Source of the DNA: Geobacter sp.
GTDB taxonomy: Bacteria; Desulfobacterota; Desulfuromonadia; Geobacterales; DSM-12255
Length of the DNA stretch: 33,226 bases
Direction of reading: 5' to 3'
NCBI GenBank assembly: GCA_016223015.1
Contig: JACRPV010000075.1
Coordinates: 1-33,226, forward strand
Position numbers and translations under genes: made by a program. Each line of letters starts with the position of its first letter. Position 1 is the stretch's first letter. Below the pieces are notes generated by a model, which saw nothing but the letters and a program-made list of their open reading frames with translations, had not been told where the DNA came from and made no database searches. Shown piece by piece: positions 1-8,790 of the stretch.

Positions 1-1932
1 CTGGCCCGACTCAACACTGCCGAGCCTGTGGGACGCTTTGCCATGCCGGACCTTCTCGACAAGGCGTTCAGCGAAAAAAAGCCGGTGGTTTCCACAGAAC
101 TGGTCAGCGTGAAAGCGCTCTCCATGGAGGCGGGTTCTGCAAAGGTTCCGGTGCAGAGCGTGAATGGCGGGGTCATGATGGTGACCCTGGTCCTGCCGGT
201 GATCGATGCGACCGGCGAGGTCATCGGCGCCGTGGTTGCCGGCGATGTCCTGAACGGCGACAATTTCCTCCCGATACAATACCGCAGCCTGTTCGGCGAT
301 AAAGGCGAGATAATGGTGAGCCAGTTCGATACCACCATTGTCAGCAGCAGCCGTCAGGAGATGATCAACGGCACCCGTGTTGCCCCGGAGATCATGGAGG
401 AGCTGAAGTCGGGACAGGCCTATTATGGCAGGGTAGAGACCGGCGAGATGCCCTATCGCTCCTCCTATGTGCCGATTCTGAACGGCCGGGGAGGATTCAT
501 CGGCTCCCTGGCAGTGGCCGTATCGACCGCCGATTACCAGAAGATCCGGAACAATACCAAGCAGAACGTGCTCAATACTGCGGTGGTCTCCATGATGCTG
601 CTCTTGGTGATTGCCGTGGTTATTTCGCGCAAGCTGGCCGAACCGCTCAGAAGACTGGCCAGGGGTGTACGGATGATAGAGGCGGGGGACCTGGAACAGC
701 AAGTGGAGGTGACGTCGTCCGACGAGGTGGGTCAACTGGCCCGTTCGTTCAACAGCATGGTGAAAACCCTGGCTGAACGGAAAAGAATCATAGAGTCCAA
801 GACCGACGATCTGCAGAATCTGAATGAACGGCTGGAGAAGATCGTTACGGAGCGGACCTCTCAGCTGCAGCTGGAGATGGGCATGCTGGAAACGGTACTT
901 ACCTGCATGGCCGAAGGGATGGTGGTCGTCGACAGCCAGGGGTGCGTTGTCCGGTTCAACCCCGCAGCCCAGAAGATCTTCGACATCGTCCCCTGCAGGG
1001 TTATCGGACATTCCCTTGCCCAACTGGCCGATCAGGAAGGGTTTGCCGAGCTGGCCCGCCTTGCGCAGAGTGTCGGGGCTGATGAGGAGGGGATGGTCGG
1101 CGCGGGAGAGAGAACCATTCATGTCAAGGGCAAGCAACTGCAGGTTTCCGTGTCGCAGCTGGTTGAGTTTAGCGGAGAGCGTGCCGGTGTCGTGGTGTCG
1201 CTCAGGGATGTGACTGCCGAGGCAGAGGTCGACCGAATGAAGTCCGATTTCATCTCCACGGTTTCCCACGAACTCAAGACCCCGCTCACTTCCATCAAGG
1301 GCGCCCTGCAGTTCATCATGAACAAGGGGAAATGGCTGACCTCCACCGAACGTGAACTGATTAACGTCTGCCTGCGCAATAGCGACCGCCTGAGTCGTCT
1401 CATCAGCGATATCCTGGACATTTCCAAGATCGAGGCCGGCCGGGTGGAGTTGATATTCCGTCCCGAATCGGCGAACGAGCTGGTGGTAAACGCCATCGAA
1501 GAGATCAAGGGGGTTGCCCTGGCCAGGGGCATAACCGTGATCAACAGTGTTCCGGTCGACCTGCCGCTGGTGTATGGTGATCATGACCGCCTGGTCCAGG
1601 TGCTCACCAATCTCCTTTCCAATGCCGTCAAGTTTTCACCGGAGCAGAAGGTGGTCGTGGTGAGCGCCGTTCATGTAGGCAACTACGTCACCATTTCGGT
1701 AACCGACAGCGGCAGGCCGATCCAGTGGGCGGACCGGGACAAGCTGTTCCGAAAATTCCAGCAGATAGAGCGGGACGACATGGGGACGCGAGGCGGAACA
1801 GGGCTGGGGCTGGCCATCTGCAAGGAGATTGTCGAGCGACACCACGGCAGGATATACTATGAAAACAGCCAGTCCGGGGGGAATGTCTTTTCCTTTACGG
1901 TGCCGGTCTGCGAGGAGAGCCATGAGGGGTGA
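1..1932 (+). CDS. Membrane sensor histidine kinase (Cache-like sensor, TM, HAMP, PAS, HisKA, HATPase_c); 5'-truncated by window edge
   Basis: Frame 1 is open from base 1 (LARLNTAEPVGRFAMPDLL...). TM segment VVSMMLLLVIAVVIS followed by HAMP-like KLAEPLRRLARGVRMIEAGDL; PAS; H-box FISTVSHELKTPLTSIKGAL; N-box LTNLLSNAVKFS; G2 GGTGLGLAICKEIVERHHG. Confidence 0.9.
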   Translation: MARLNTAEPVGRFAMPDLLDKAFSEKKPVVSTELVSVKALSMEAGSAKVPVQSVNGGVMMVTLVLPVIDATGEVIGAVVAGDVLNGDNFLPIQYRSLFGDKGEIMVSQFDTTIVSSSRQEMINGTRVAPEIMEELKSGQAYYGRVETGEMPYRSSYVPILNGRGGFIGSLAVAVSTADYQKIRNNTKQNVLNTAVVSMMLLLVIAVVISRKLAEPLRRLARGVRMIEAGDLEQQVEVTSSDEVGQLARSFNSMVKTLAERKRIIESKTDDLQNLNERLEKIVTERTSQLQLEMGMLETVLTCMAEGMVVVDSQGCVVRFNPAAQKIFDIVPCRVIGHSLAQLADQEGFAELARLAQSVGADEEGMVGAGERTIHVKGKQLQVSVSQLVEFSGERAGVVVSLRDVTAEAEVDRMKSDFISTVSHELKTPLTSIKGALQFIMNKGKWLTSTERELINVCLRNSDRLSRLISDILDISKIEAGRVELIFRPESANELVVNAIEEIKGVALARGITVINSVPVDLPLVYGDHDRLVQVLTNLLSNAVKFSPEQKVVVVSAVHVGNYVTISVTDSGRPIQWADRDKLFRKFQQIERDDMGTRGGTGLGLAICKEIVERHHGRIYYENSQSGGNVFSFTVPVCEESHEG

Positions 1933-3619
1933 TACCATTCTGATTGTTGATGACGAAGCCGACATCAGCCTGATCCTCAAGCTGCAGCTGGAAGATGCCG
2001 GCTATCGCACTGTGCGCGCCCGTGACGGTTTAGAAGGACTGGAGTGCCTTTCCCGGCAGCCCTTCGACCTGATGCTGCTCGATATCAAGATGCCGCGGAT
2101 GAACGGCATCCAGGTTCTGGCTCGGGCACAGAAGGATTTCCCGGAAGTGGCGGTGGTGATGATGACCGCCCATGGCAGCGAGGACATTGCCGTGGAGGCG
2201 ATGAAGAAGGGTGCGGTGGACTACATTGCCAAGCCCTTCTCCGGCGAGGATGCGGTGAAGAAAGTGGACCGTGCCATCGCCTTCAATCGCTCCCGCCTGG
2301 AAAACCGCCGCCTTCAGGAAGAGCTTGCACATGAGCAGCAGAAGGTGGCGGCTATCCTGGAGGGGCTGGCCGACCTGCTCATCGCGGTTGACCTCGATGG
2401 CCGTCTGATGACGGTGAACCAACGGGTGGAAGAGGAGCTGGGTCTGGACCGGGAATTCCTGCTCGGCCGGCAGGTACAGGAGGTACTGGTCACGGATATC
2501 CCGGTTGAGCGGCTTCCCTGCATGGTTGCTCTCCATACGGCGGAACCGTGCCGGGATGTCGCCTACAACCTCAGGTTGAAGGGGGGGAGTGTACCGGTCC
2601 TTGCCAGTGCCACTCCCCTCAAGGGCCAGGACGGTCAACTGCTCGGTTCGGTGGAGATCATCCGCGACATTTCGCGGCTGAAGGCATTGGAGCAGGAGCG
2701 GGAAGATTTCGTAAGCATGCTCTCCCATGACCTCAAGTCTCCCATCACCGCCATTGTCGGCTCGCTCGACCTGGTGCGGGAAGCACGGCTCGGTCCGGTG
2801 AACTCCGAGCAGAAAGAGTACCTGGAGTCTGCGGTGGAGAGTTGTGCCGAGATGACGGAGATGATCGACACCCTTCTCGACGTGCATAAGTTCGAGGCCG
2901 GCAAGATGACCATGACCCACAAACCGGAAGACCCGCACGTGCTCCTGCAGAGGACCGAGGCCCGCTATCGACCGGTTGCCAACAGGGCGCAGTTGAAGCT
3001 GCACCTGGAGGTCGAGAAGACGCTGGTGCCGGTCGAGCTGGACCGTGCCAAGGTGGGACGCGTGCTGGCGAACCTCTTGTCCAATGCCTTCAAGTTCACG
3101 CCGGAAGGGGGCACGGTCGGCCTGCGTGCCACCATGCTCAATGACCCGAAGGGGCTGGTCTCGCGCATCACCCCGCATCTCTATAGCGTGGGCGAGTTGC
3201 CGACCGCAGGGGCATTTTTGCTCATCACGGTAAGCGACAGCGGCGTCGGCATCCCGGCCGATGCCCTGGAGACCATCTTCGACCGTTTTGCCCAGGCCAA
3301 AAACCGCCGGGCAGGGAAGACCCGGGGCACGGGTCTCGGCCTGGCCTTCTGCCGTAAGGTCATGGACGCACATCACGGCTACATCTGGGTGGAGAGCGAA
3401 GAGGGACGGGGCAGCACCTTCTTCCTCCTCTTCCCCGCAGCAGGCAAATCCTGGCCCATCTCCCGGCGTCGCAATCGACGGCCTCGCCGGACCGAGGGAG
3501 TACATGTCAGAACAACTCAGAATCCTGTTCGTCGAGGATGCCGAAGAGGACGCCATCCTCATCGAGAAACAGCTTGCCGTTGCCGGCTATCGGCTGCATA
3601 CCTGCAGGGTAGACAATGA
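1922..3619 (+). CDS. Response-regulator/PAS/histidine kinase hybrid (REC-PAS-HisKA-HATPase_c)
   Basis: ATG at 1922 overlaps the preceding stop. REC: TILIVDDEADIS...LLDIKMPRMNG...MMTAHG...AKPF; H-box FVSMLSHDLKSPITAIVGSL; N-box LANLLSNAFKFTPEGG; DSGVGIP; GTGLGLAFCRKVMDAHHG. Confidence 0.88.
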   Translation: MRGDTILIVDDEADISLILKLQLEDAGYRTVRARDGLEGLECLSRQPFDLMLLDIKMPRMNGIQVLARAQKDFPEVAVVMMTAHGSEDIAVEAMKKGAVDYIAKPFSGEDAVKKVDRAIAFNRSRLENRRLQEELAHEQQKVAAILEGLADLLIAVDLDGRLMTVNQRVEEELGLDREFLLGRQVQEVLVTDIPVERLPCMVALHTAEPCRDVAYNLRLKGGSVPVLASATPLKGQDGQLLGSVEIIRDISRLKALEQEREDFVSMLSHDLKSPITAIVGSLDLVREARLGPVNSEQKEYLESAVESCAEMTEMIDTLLDVHKFEAGKMTMTHKPEDPHVLLQRTEARYRPVANRAQLKLHLEVEKTLVPVELDRAKVGRVLANLLSNAFKFTPEGGTVGLRATMLNDPKGLVSRITPHLYSVGELPTAGAFLLITVSDSGVGIPADALETIFDRFAQAKNRRAGKTRGTGLGLAFCRKVMDAHHGYIWVESEEGRGSTFFLLFPAAGKSWPISRRRNRRPRRTEGVHVRTTQNPVRRGCRRGRHPHRETACRCRLSAAYLQGRQ

Positions 3620-5723
3620 AAAGGGGCTGCGGGAAGCCCTGGCGGGTGAAGCGTGGGACCTGATCATCTCCGATTACCGGCTTCCCGGTTTCAGCGCCCC
3701 GGCCGCTCTGGCGATCATCAAGAAGTTCGACGACGACCTTCCCGTCATCATCGTGTCCGGCAAGATCGGCGAGGACCAGGCAGTTGCGGCCATGAAGGCC
3801 GGGGCCATGGACTACCTGATGAAGGACAACCTGCCCCGCCTGATCCCCACGGTCGAGCGGGCGTTGCGCGAGGCAGCCGAACGCCGGCTGCGCCATCGGG
3901 CGGAACAGGCGATCCTGCAGGGGAAGATCGAGTGGGAGGCGGTGTTCGACGCGGTCTCGGACCTGATCCTGGTAACCGATGCCAACGGGACCATCACCCG
4001 TTGCAACCGGAGGGTGATCGACGCATTCCAGGCGGATTACCCGGATATCATCGGCCGGAACATCAGTGATCTCTTTTACGGGGAGATCGGCCACGACGAG
4101 GATGTCTTCATCGGCGAGGGGCGCCAGAACGCCGGCATGGAGGACCTCCGCTTTCCCACGTTGCAGGCCTGGTTCACCGTTACCAGCTGCCCCATGAACA
4201 ACACCGACCGTGAGAGCCAGGGGATGGTCCATATCGTCAAGGATGTGACCAGACGCAAACGGATGGAGGAGGAGAAACGGGTCAGCGACCGGGAACTCCT
4301 CACCCTCTACGCCGTTGCCTTCCGTCTCAATTCCGTGCGCGATTCCAAGGAGATCCTGGGCAACGTCCTGTTCCAGATCCACAACATGCTGCAGATCGAT
4401 TTTTCCAGCATCCACCTGCTGGATCACGGCACCCTGCGGCTCCAGGCGTCGCTCGGCTTTTCCGAGCATTTCGAGCCCGCCATCAAGAAGCTGCTCAATT
4501 TCGCCCCTTGGGTGAGTGAGGTCCTGGCCGGCAAGCCGTTCAAGGCCAAGGCAATGGCCAGCAAGGAACTGCCGCAGGAGGTGATCGAGGCTGCCCGCGA
4601 GATCGGCATCCATGCCTGGTGCGCGGTGCCGCTCAAGATCGGCCAGGAGGTCGTGGGTGTCCTGATGGTGGCCCACAAATCGGAAAAGAACTTCACCGAC
4701 CGGGAGGTCTTTCTCCTCACCTCCATCGGCAGCCAGCTGGCGGTGCTGATCGAAAACCACATGCTTTACGACGAGATGAAGGAGAAGGCGGCCGAGCTGC
4801 AGCGGAGCCGCAAGGCGCTGCGCGAAAACCTGCACGAGGTGAAACTGGCCAACATCGAGCTTGACCGGCTCAACCGGGCCAAGAACAGTTTCATCGGCAT
4901 GGCCTCCCACGAGCTGAAGACCCCGATCACCTCGGTCCTCGGCGGGGTCGAGTTTCTGCTCAGGTACAGCGGCCTCCAGCTCACCGAAGAGCAGCTCGAT
5001 ATTTTCTCCTCGGTCCACGAGGGGGTCTTGCAGCTCAAGAAGCTGGTGGAGGACCTGCTCTCCATCTCCCGCATCGAGGCAAAGGGGATCGTCCTCCAGA
5101 AGCATCCGCACGACCTGATCTCCATCTCCCGCGAGGTCTACGAGACCTTCAGCCTCCCCCTTTCCAAGCGGCAGATCCACGTGCAGATCCTGGGTGACAA
5201 CCGGCCGGTGCCGGTGGACGAGAGATTTGCCAAGCTGGTGATCCGCAACCTGATGGAAAACGCCATAAAATTCACCCCTGACGGCGGCGAACTGATCATC
5301 CTAGGTCGCTGTGTCGACCGGGAGGACGTCCTGGCTGATGCCGCACAGATCAAGGAGTTCTACCCCGCCTTTCCCTCCGGCTTGCCTGCGGTGGCGCGGT
5401 TCTACCGGCTCGATGTCTGCGATAACGGCATCGGCGTCCCTGCCGAGGAGCGGCTGCGGATCTTCGAGAAATTCTACGGGGTGGGGGACATCGCCTACCA
5501 TTCCTCCGGCAAGACCGAGTTCATGTCCAAGGGGTCGGGGCTCGGGCTCTCCATCGTCAAGGGGATCATGGACGCCCACAACGGCCTTGTCTGGGTGACC
5601 GAGGGGCCCAGCGGCCGCGGCAGCCTCTTTGCCCTCCTCTTCCCGCTGGACCTTCCGGCGGAGGAGGCAGCGGGTGCGCCGCGACAGCCTGCCGGGAACA
5701 GTGCTGCCGCCGGGCAGCACTGA
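3504..5723 (+). CDS. Response-regulator/PAS/GAF/histidine kinase hybrid
   Basis: ATG at 3504 preceded by GAGGGAG. REC ILFVEDAEEDAILIEKQL...IISDYRLPG...VSGKIGEDQAVAAMKAGAMDYLMK; PAS; GAF-like region; H-box FIGMASHELKTPITSVLGGV; N-box IRNLMENAIKFTPDGG; GSGLGLSIVKGIMDAHNG. Confidence 0.88.
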   Translation: MSEQLRILFVEDAEEDAILIEKQLAVAGYRLHTCRVDNEKGLREALAGEAWDLIISDYRLPGFSAPAALAIIKKFDDDLPVIIVSGKIGEDQAVAAMKAGAMDYLMKDNLPRLIPTVERALREAAERRLRHRAEQAILQGKIEWEAVFDAVSDLILVTDANGTITRCNRRVIDAFQADYPDIIGRNISDLFYGEIGHDEDVFIGEGRQNAGMEDLRFPTLQAWFTVTSCPMNNTDRESQGMVHIVKDVTRRKRMEEEKRVSDRELLTLYAVAFRLNSVRDSKEILGNVLFQIHNMLQIDFSSIHLLDHGTLRLQASLGFSEHFEPAIKKLLNFAPWVSEVLAGKPFKAKAMASKELPQEVIEAAREIGIHAWCAVPLKIGQEVVGVLMVAHKSEKNFTDREVFLLTSIGSQLAVLIENHMLYDEMKEKAAELQRSRKALRENLHEVKLANIELDRLNRAKNSFIGMASHELKTPITSVLGGVEFLLRYSGLQLTEEQLDIFSSVHEGVLQLKKLVEDLLSISRIEAKGIVLQKHPHDLISISREVYETFSLPLSKRQIHVQILGDNRPVPVDERFAKLVIRNLMENAIKFTPDGGELIILGRCVDREDVLADAAQIKEFYPAFPSGLPAVARFYRLDVCDNGIGVPAEERLRIFEKFYGVGDIAYHSSGKTEFMSKGSGLGLSIVKGIMDAHNGLVWVTEGPSGRGSLFALLFPLDLPAEEAAGAPRQPAGNSAAAGQH
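5701..5720 (+). promoter_or_regulatory. Perfect 8-bp stem / 4-nt loop hairpin overlapping the 3' end of the kinase CDS, just upstream of the ABC ATPase start
   Basis: GTGCTGCC-GCCG-GGCAGCAC read directly; stop TGA at 5721, next ATG at 5734. Confidence 0.5.
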
Positions 5724-5733
5724 CGGTGGCAGC

Positions 5734-6663
5734 ATGACCGATATGTCGGTGGATATCCGCTCCGTCAGCAAGTGGTACGGCAGCCTTGCCGCGGTCGACC
5801 GGTTTTCCCTGGAGGCCCGCCAGGGGAGCATCTTCGGCCTGCTCGGTCCCAACGGTGCCGGCAAGACCACGCTCATCCGCATCCTTACCACCCTGATCCG
5901 GCCCACTACGGGCGAGGCCTTCATCGAAGGGTGCAGTGTCCTGTCCGAGGCAAAAAAGGTCCGTGCACTCATCGGCGTCGTCCCCCAGGAAAACAACCTG
6001 GACCGTTACCTGACCGCCAGGGAGAACCTGGAACTGCATGCCCGCATGCACGGCATGCGCAGCGCCGACTACCGCCGTCAGGTGGATGCCCTCCTGGAGC
6101 TGACCGGCCTGGCGAACCGGCAACACGAGTTTCCCGACACCTTTTCCGGCGGCATGCAGCGCCGCCTCGTGGTTGCCAGGGCGCTGGTGCACCGTCCCCG
6201 AGTCCTGTTCCTGGACGAGCCGACCACCGGCCTCGATCCCCAGTCCCGGCGGGCGGTCTGGGATTATGTGCGGGACCTGCAGCGGGAGATGACCATTTTT
6301 CTCACCACCCATTATATGGACGAGGCCGATGCCCTGTGCGACCGGATCGTCATCATGGACAAGGGGCGGATACTGGAGGACGGCAGCGCCGGTGAGCTGA
6401 AAGAGCGCTTTGCCCATGCCCATGGCTACGAGCTGCAGTTCCGCACCGGTCTGGACCGTTACGCGGAACTGCTCGGCCGGCTCCCCTTCGTCACCTCCCT
6501 GGTTCGCAACGGCGAAGCCCTGCGTGTCACCCTGCGCGGCGAGGAGTTTCTGAAACCCCTCCTGGATGCGGTCGGCACCGATGACCTGAAGGGGGTCTGC
6601 CTGCGTGAACCGAGCCTGGAGGATGTCTTCATCGAACTGACCGGCCGAGAGGTGCGGGAATGA
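5734..6663 (+). CDS. ABC-2 type transporter ATP-binding protein (DrrA/CcmA-like)
   Basis: Walker A GLLGPNGAGKTTLIRIL; signature FSGGMQRRLVVARAL; Walker B VLFLDEPTTGLDP; H-loop TTHYMDEADALCDRI. Confidence 0.93.
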   Translation: MTDMSVDIRSVSKWYGSLAAVDRFSLEARQGSIFGLLGPNGAGKTTLIRILTTLIRPTTGEAFIEGCSVLSEAKKVRALIGVVPQENNLDRYLTARENLELHARMHGMRSADYRRQVDALLELTGLANRQHEFPDTFSGGMQRRLVVARALVHRPRVLFLDEPTTGLDPQSRRAVWDYVRDLQREMTIFLTTHYMDEADALCDRIVIMDKGRILEDGSAGELKERFAHAHGYELQFRTGLDRYAELLGRLPFVTSLVRNGEALRVTLRGEEFLKPLLDAVGTDDLKGVCLREPSLEDVFIELTGREVRE

Positions 6664-6712
6664 TATGTATCTGTAGCGCAGGAAAACCGCTTTGCGCGGA
6701 CAGAGGCAATGC

Positions 6713-7468
6713 ATGGTAAAGGGTGCCTTCCCCATCTTTCGCCGCGACATGCGGGTCATGCGGCGCAGCATCTTCTCGGAGCTCCTGGCTGTGGTCGCCT
6801 ATCCCCTTACCCTCTATTTCGCCTTCGGCATCGGCATGAAGGGGTATATCGGTACGGTCGAAGGGGTCCCCTACCCGGTCTTCATTGCACCGGGCCTGAT
6901 CTCCATGACCGCCATCAACGCGGCCTTCGACGAGAGTGCCTGGAGCATGTGGTTCCATCGTCGGGTGCAGCGGACCATCGAGGAGTACCGGACCGCGCCG
7001 ATCACCGTCTACGACATCGTCATCGGCAAGATCTTTTCAGGCTTCATGCAGGGGGCGATCAAGGGGTTGGCAGTGGCTGCGGTGATCCTTTTGATCACCT
7101 CCTTCCGGGTGGAGGCGGCCAATCTGGCCTCCTACCTCTTCTTCATCGTGCTCGGCTCCATGATCTTCTCCTGCATCGGCACCATCTGCGGCACCATGGT
7201 CGACAAGCCGGAGAATATCGGCCGGATCCAGGCGGTGGTGATCGTCCCGCTGGTCTTCATGTCCGGGATATTTTTCCCCCTCTCCTCCTACCCCCCTGCC
7301 CTGCTGCCGTTCATCAAGCTGGTCCCGACCACGGCCATCTTTGCCGGAGCCCGTCAGTCGCTCCTGCAGGGGGGCGTGGATGGCGGCTATGCCGCAAACC
7401 TCCTGGTGACGGCGCTGGTCGCCTTTGTCGCAGCGGTGCAGACCTTCAACCGGAAGATGGCCGAATAG
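6713..7468 (+). CDS. ABC-2 type transporter permease
   Basis: MVKGAFPIFRRDMRVMRRSIFSELLAVVAYPLTLYFAFGIGMKG..., multiple hydrophobic segments, typical PLVFMSGIFFPLSSYPPALLPFIKLVPTT; directly follows the ATPase. Confidence 0.9.
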   Translation: MVKGAFPIFRRDMRVMRRSIFSELLAVVAYPLTLYFAFGIGMKGYIGTVEGVPYPVFIAPGLISMTAINAAFDESAWSMWFHRRVQRTIEEYRTAPITVYDIVIGKIFSGFMQGAIKGLAVAAVILLITSFRVEAANLASYLFFIVLGSMIFSCIGTICGTMVDKPENIGRIQAVVIVPLVFMSGIFFPLSSYPPALLPFIKLVPTTAIFAGARQSLLQGGVDGGYAANLLVTALVAFVAAVQTFNRKMAE

Positions 7469-7555
7469 CAGATTAATGAGAAACAACGTCAAATGCCTTG
7501 AGTTTTGGGATGTTTTCATAGTAGGATTTTCTGATATCTGATTCCGGGAGAGTGT

Positions 7556-8626
7556 ATGGCCGAAGAATTCATCCCCAAATGGGTTGCCTGGGAAACCACG
7601 CAGAAGTGTAACCTGAAGTGTGTCCATTGCCGCTGTTCCTCGGACATGACCTCTTCCGAAGGCGACTTCACCACTGAGGAAGGGAAGAACCTCCTCAAGG
7701 AGATCGCCGATTTCTCCAAGCCGGTGGTGGTCCTCTCGGGCGGCGAGCCGCTTTTGCGGCCCGACATCTTCGAGCTGGCCGAGTACGGCACCTCGCTGGG
7801 GCTGCGCATGTGCATGGCCACCAACGGAGCCCTGGTGAACGACGAGGTCTGCCAGAAGATGAAGAAGGCCGACATCAAGATGGTGTCGTTGTCGCTGGAC
7901 GGTTCCACCGCAGAGGTGCATGACGATTTCCGTCAGTGCCCCGGCGCATTCCAGGGTGTGGTCAATGCCGCCGAACACTTCCGCAACAACGGCATCAAAT
8001 TTCTCATCAACTCCTCCTTCACCAAGCGGAACCAGCACGACATCGCCAATACCTTCAAGGTGGCGAAGGGCCTGGGCGCCACGGCCTGGTACATGTTCAT
8101 GATCGTCCCCACCGGCCGCGGCGAGGAGCTCATGAACGAGCTGATCTCCAAGGAGGATTACGAGGAGATCCTGGAGTGGCACTACCAGCAGGAGAAGCTG
8201 GAGGACGACATCCTGATGCGCCCCACCTGCGCTCCCCACTACTACCGGATGGTGCCGATGCGGGCCAAAGAGGAGGGGATCCAGTTCGAGCGCCGTTCCC
8301 TCACCTTCTCCACCGGCGGCGGCAAGGGGTGCATCGCGGCCCAGACCATCTGCCTGATCGACTGCTTCGGCAACGTCAAGCCCTGCTCCTATTTCCACCG
8401 CACTGCCGGCAACGTGAAAACCACCCCCTTCCGCGAGATCTGGGAGAATTCCGAGATCTTCAAGGACCTGCGCAACTTCAAAGCCTACAAGGGGAAGTGC
8501 GGCGAGTGCGAGTTCATCAACGTCTGCGGCGGCTGCCGGGCCAGGGCCGATGCGATTCATGGGGATTACATGGCAGAGGAACCGTTCTGCAACTACGTGC
8601 CGATACGCCTTCAGAAAAAGGCGTAG
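7556..8626 (+). CDS. Radical SAM/SPASM protein, NirJ/AhbD-like (putative heme-pathway enzyme)
   Basis: [19 protein letters not shown] (CxxxCxxC), [16 protein letters not shown]-terminal Cys-rich [37 protein letters not shown]; upstream of hemE. Confidence 0.85.
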   Translation: MAEEFIPKWVAWETTQKCNLKCVHCRCSSDMTSSEGDFTTEEGKNLLKEIADFSKPVVVLSGGEPLLRPDIFELAEYGTSLGLRMCMATNGALVNDEVCQKMKKADIKMVSLSLDGSTAEVHDDFRQCPGAFQGVVNAAEHFRNNGIKFLINSSFTKRNQHDIANTFKVAKGLGATAWYMFMIVPTGRGEELMNELISKEDYEEILEWHYQQEKLEDDILMRPTCAPHYYRMVPMRAKEEGIQFERRSLTFSTGGGKGCIAAQTICLIDCFGNVKPCSYFHRTAGNVKTTPFREIWENSEIFKDLRNFKAYKGKCGECEFINVCGGCRARADAIHGDYMAEEPFCNYVPIRLQKKA

Positions 8627-8746
8627 GGAACGCGATCTTCCGCCCATCTTGCCGCCGTCCTCGTCGCTTCCTTGTGCGGCGTGGCGCTGCCACGCCTCCG
8701 CAGGCGCTCCTGCGGGTGCGACAATCTGGACGAAATCTCGCGTTCC
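8627..8746. repeat. 120-bp intergenic hairpin-rich element with 9-bp terminal inverted repeats (candidate MITE/REP-like dispersed element)
   Basis: GGAACGCGA (8627-8635) and its exact reverse complement TCGCGTTCC (8738-8746) bound two adjacent perfect hairpins: GGCGTGGC-GCT-GCCACGCC (8678-8696) and CCGCAGG-CGCT-CCTGCGG (8698-8715). Confidence 0.65.
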
Positions 8747-8790
8747 TGGTTTCCAATCAAAATCGAAATCATTCCTGAGGAGGGTTTTCA

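Noticed and set aside
2030-3562. 510-aa minus-strand ORF opposite the REC-PAS-HK gene
   Set aside because: Mirror of a conserved kinase reading frame; no motif.
3507-5180. 557-aa minus-strand ORF opposite the third kinase
   Set aside because: Shadow ORF of a well-supported histidine kinase; no recognisable domain.
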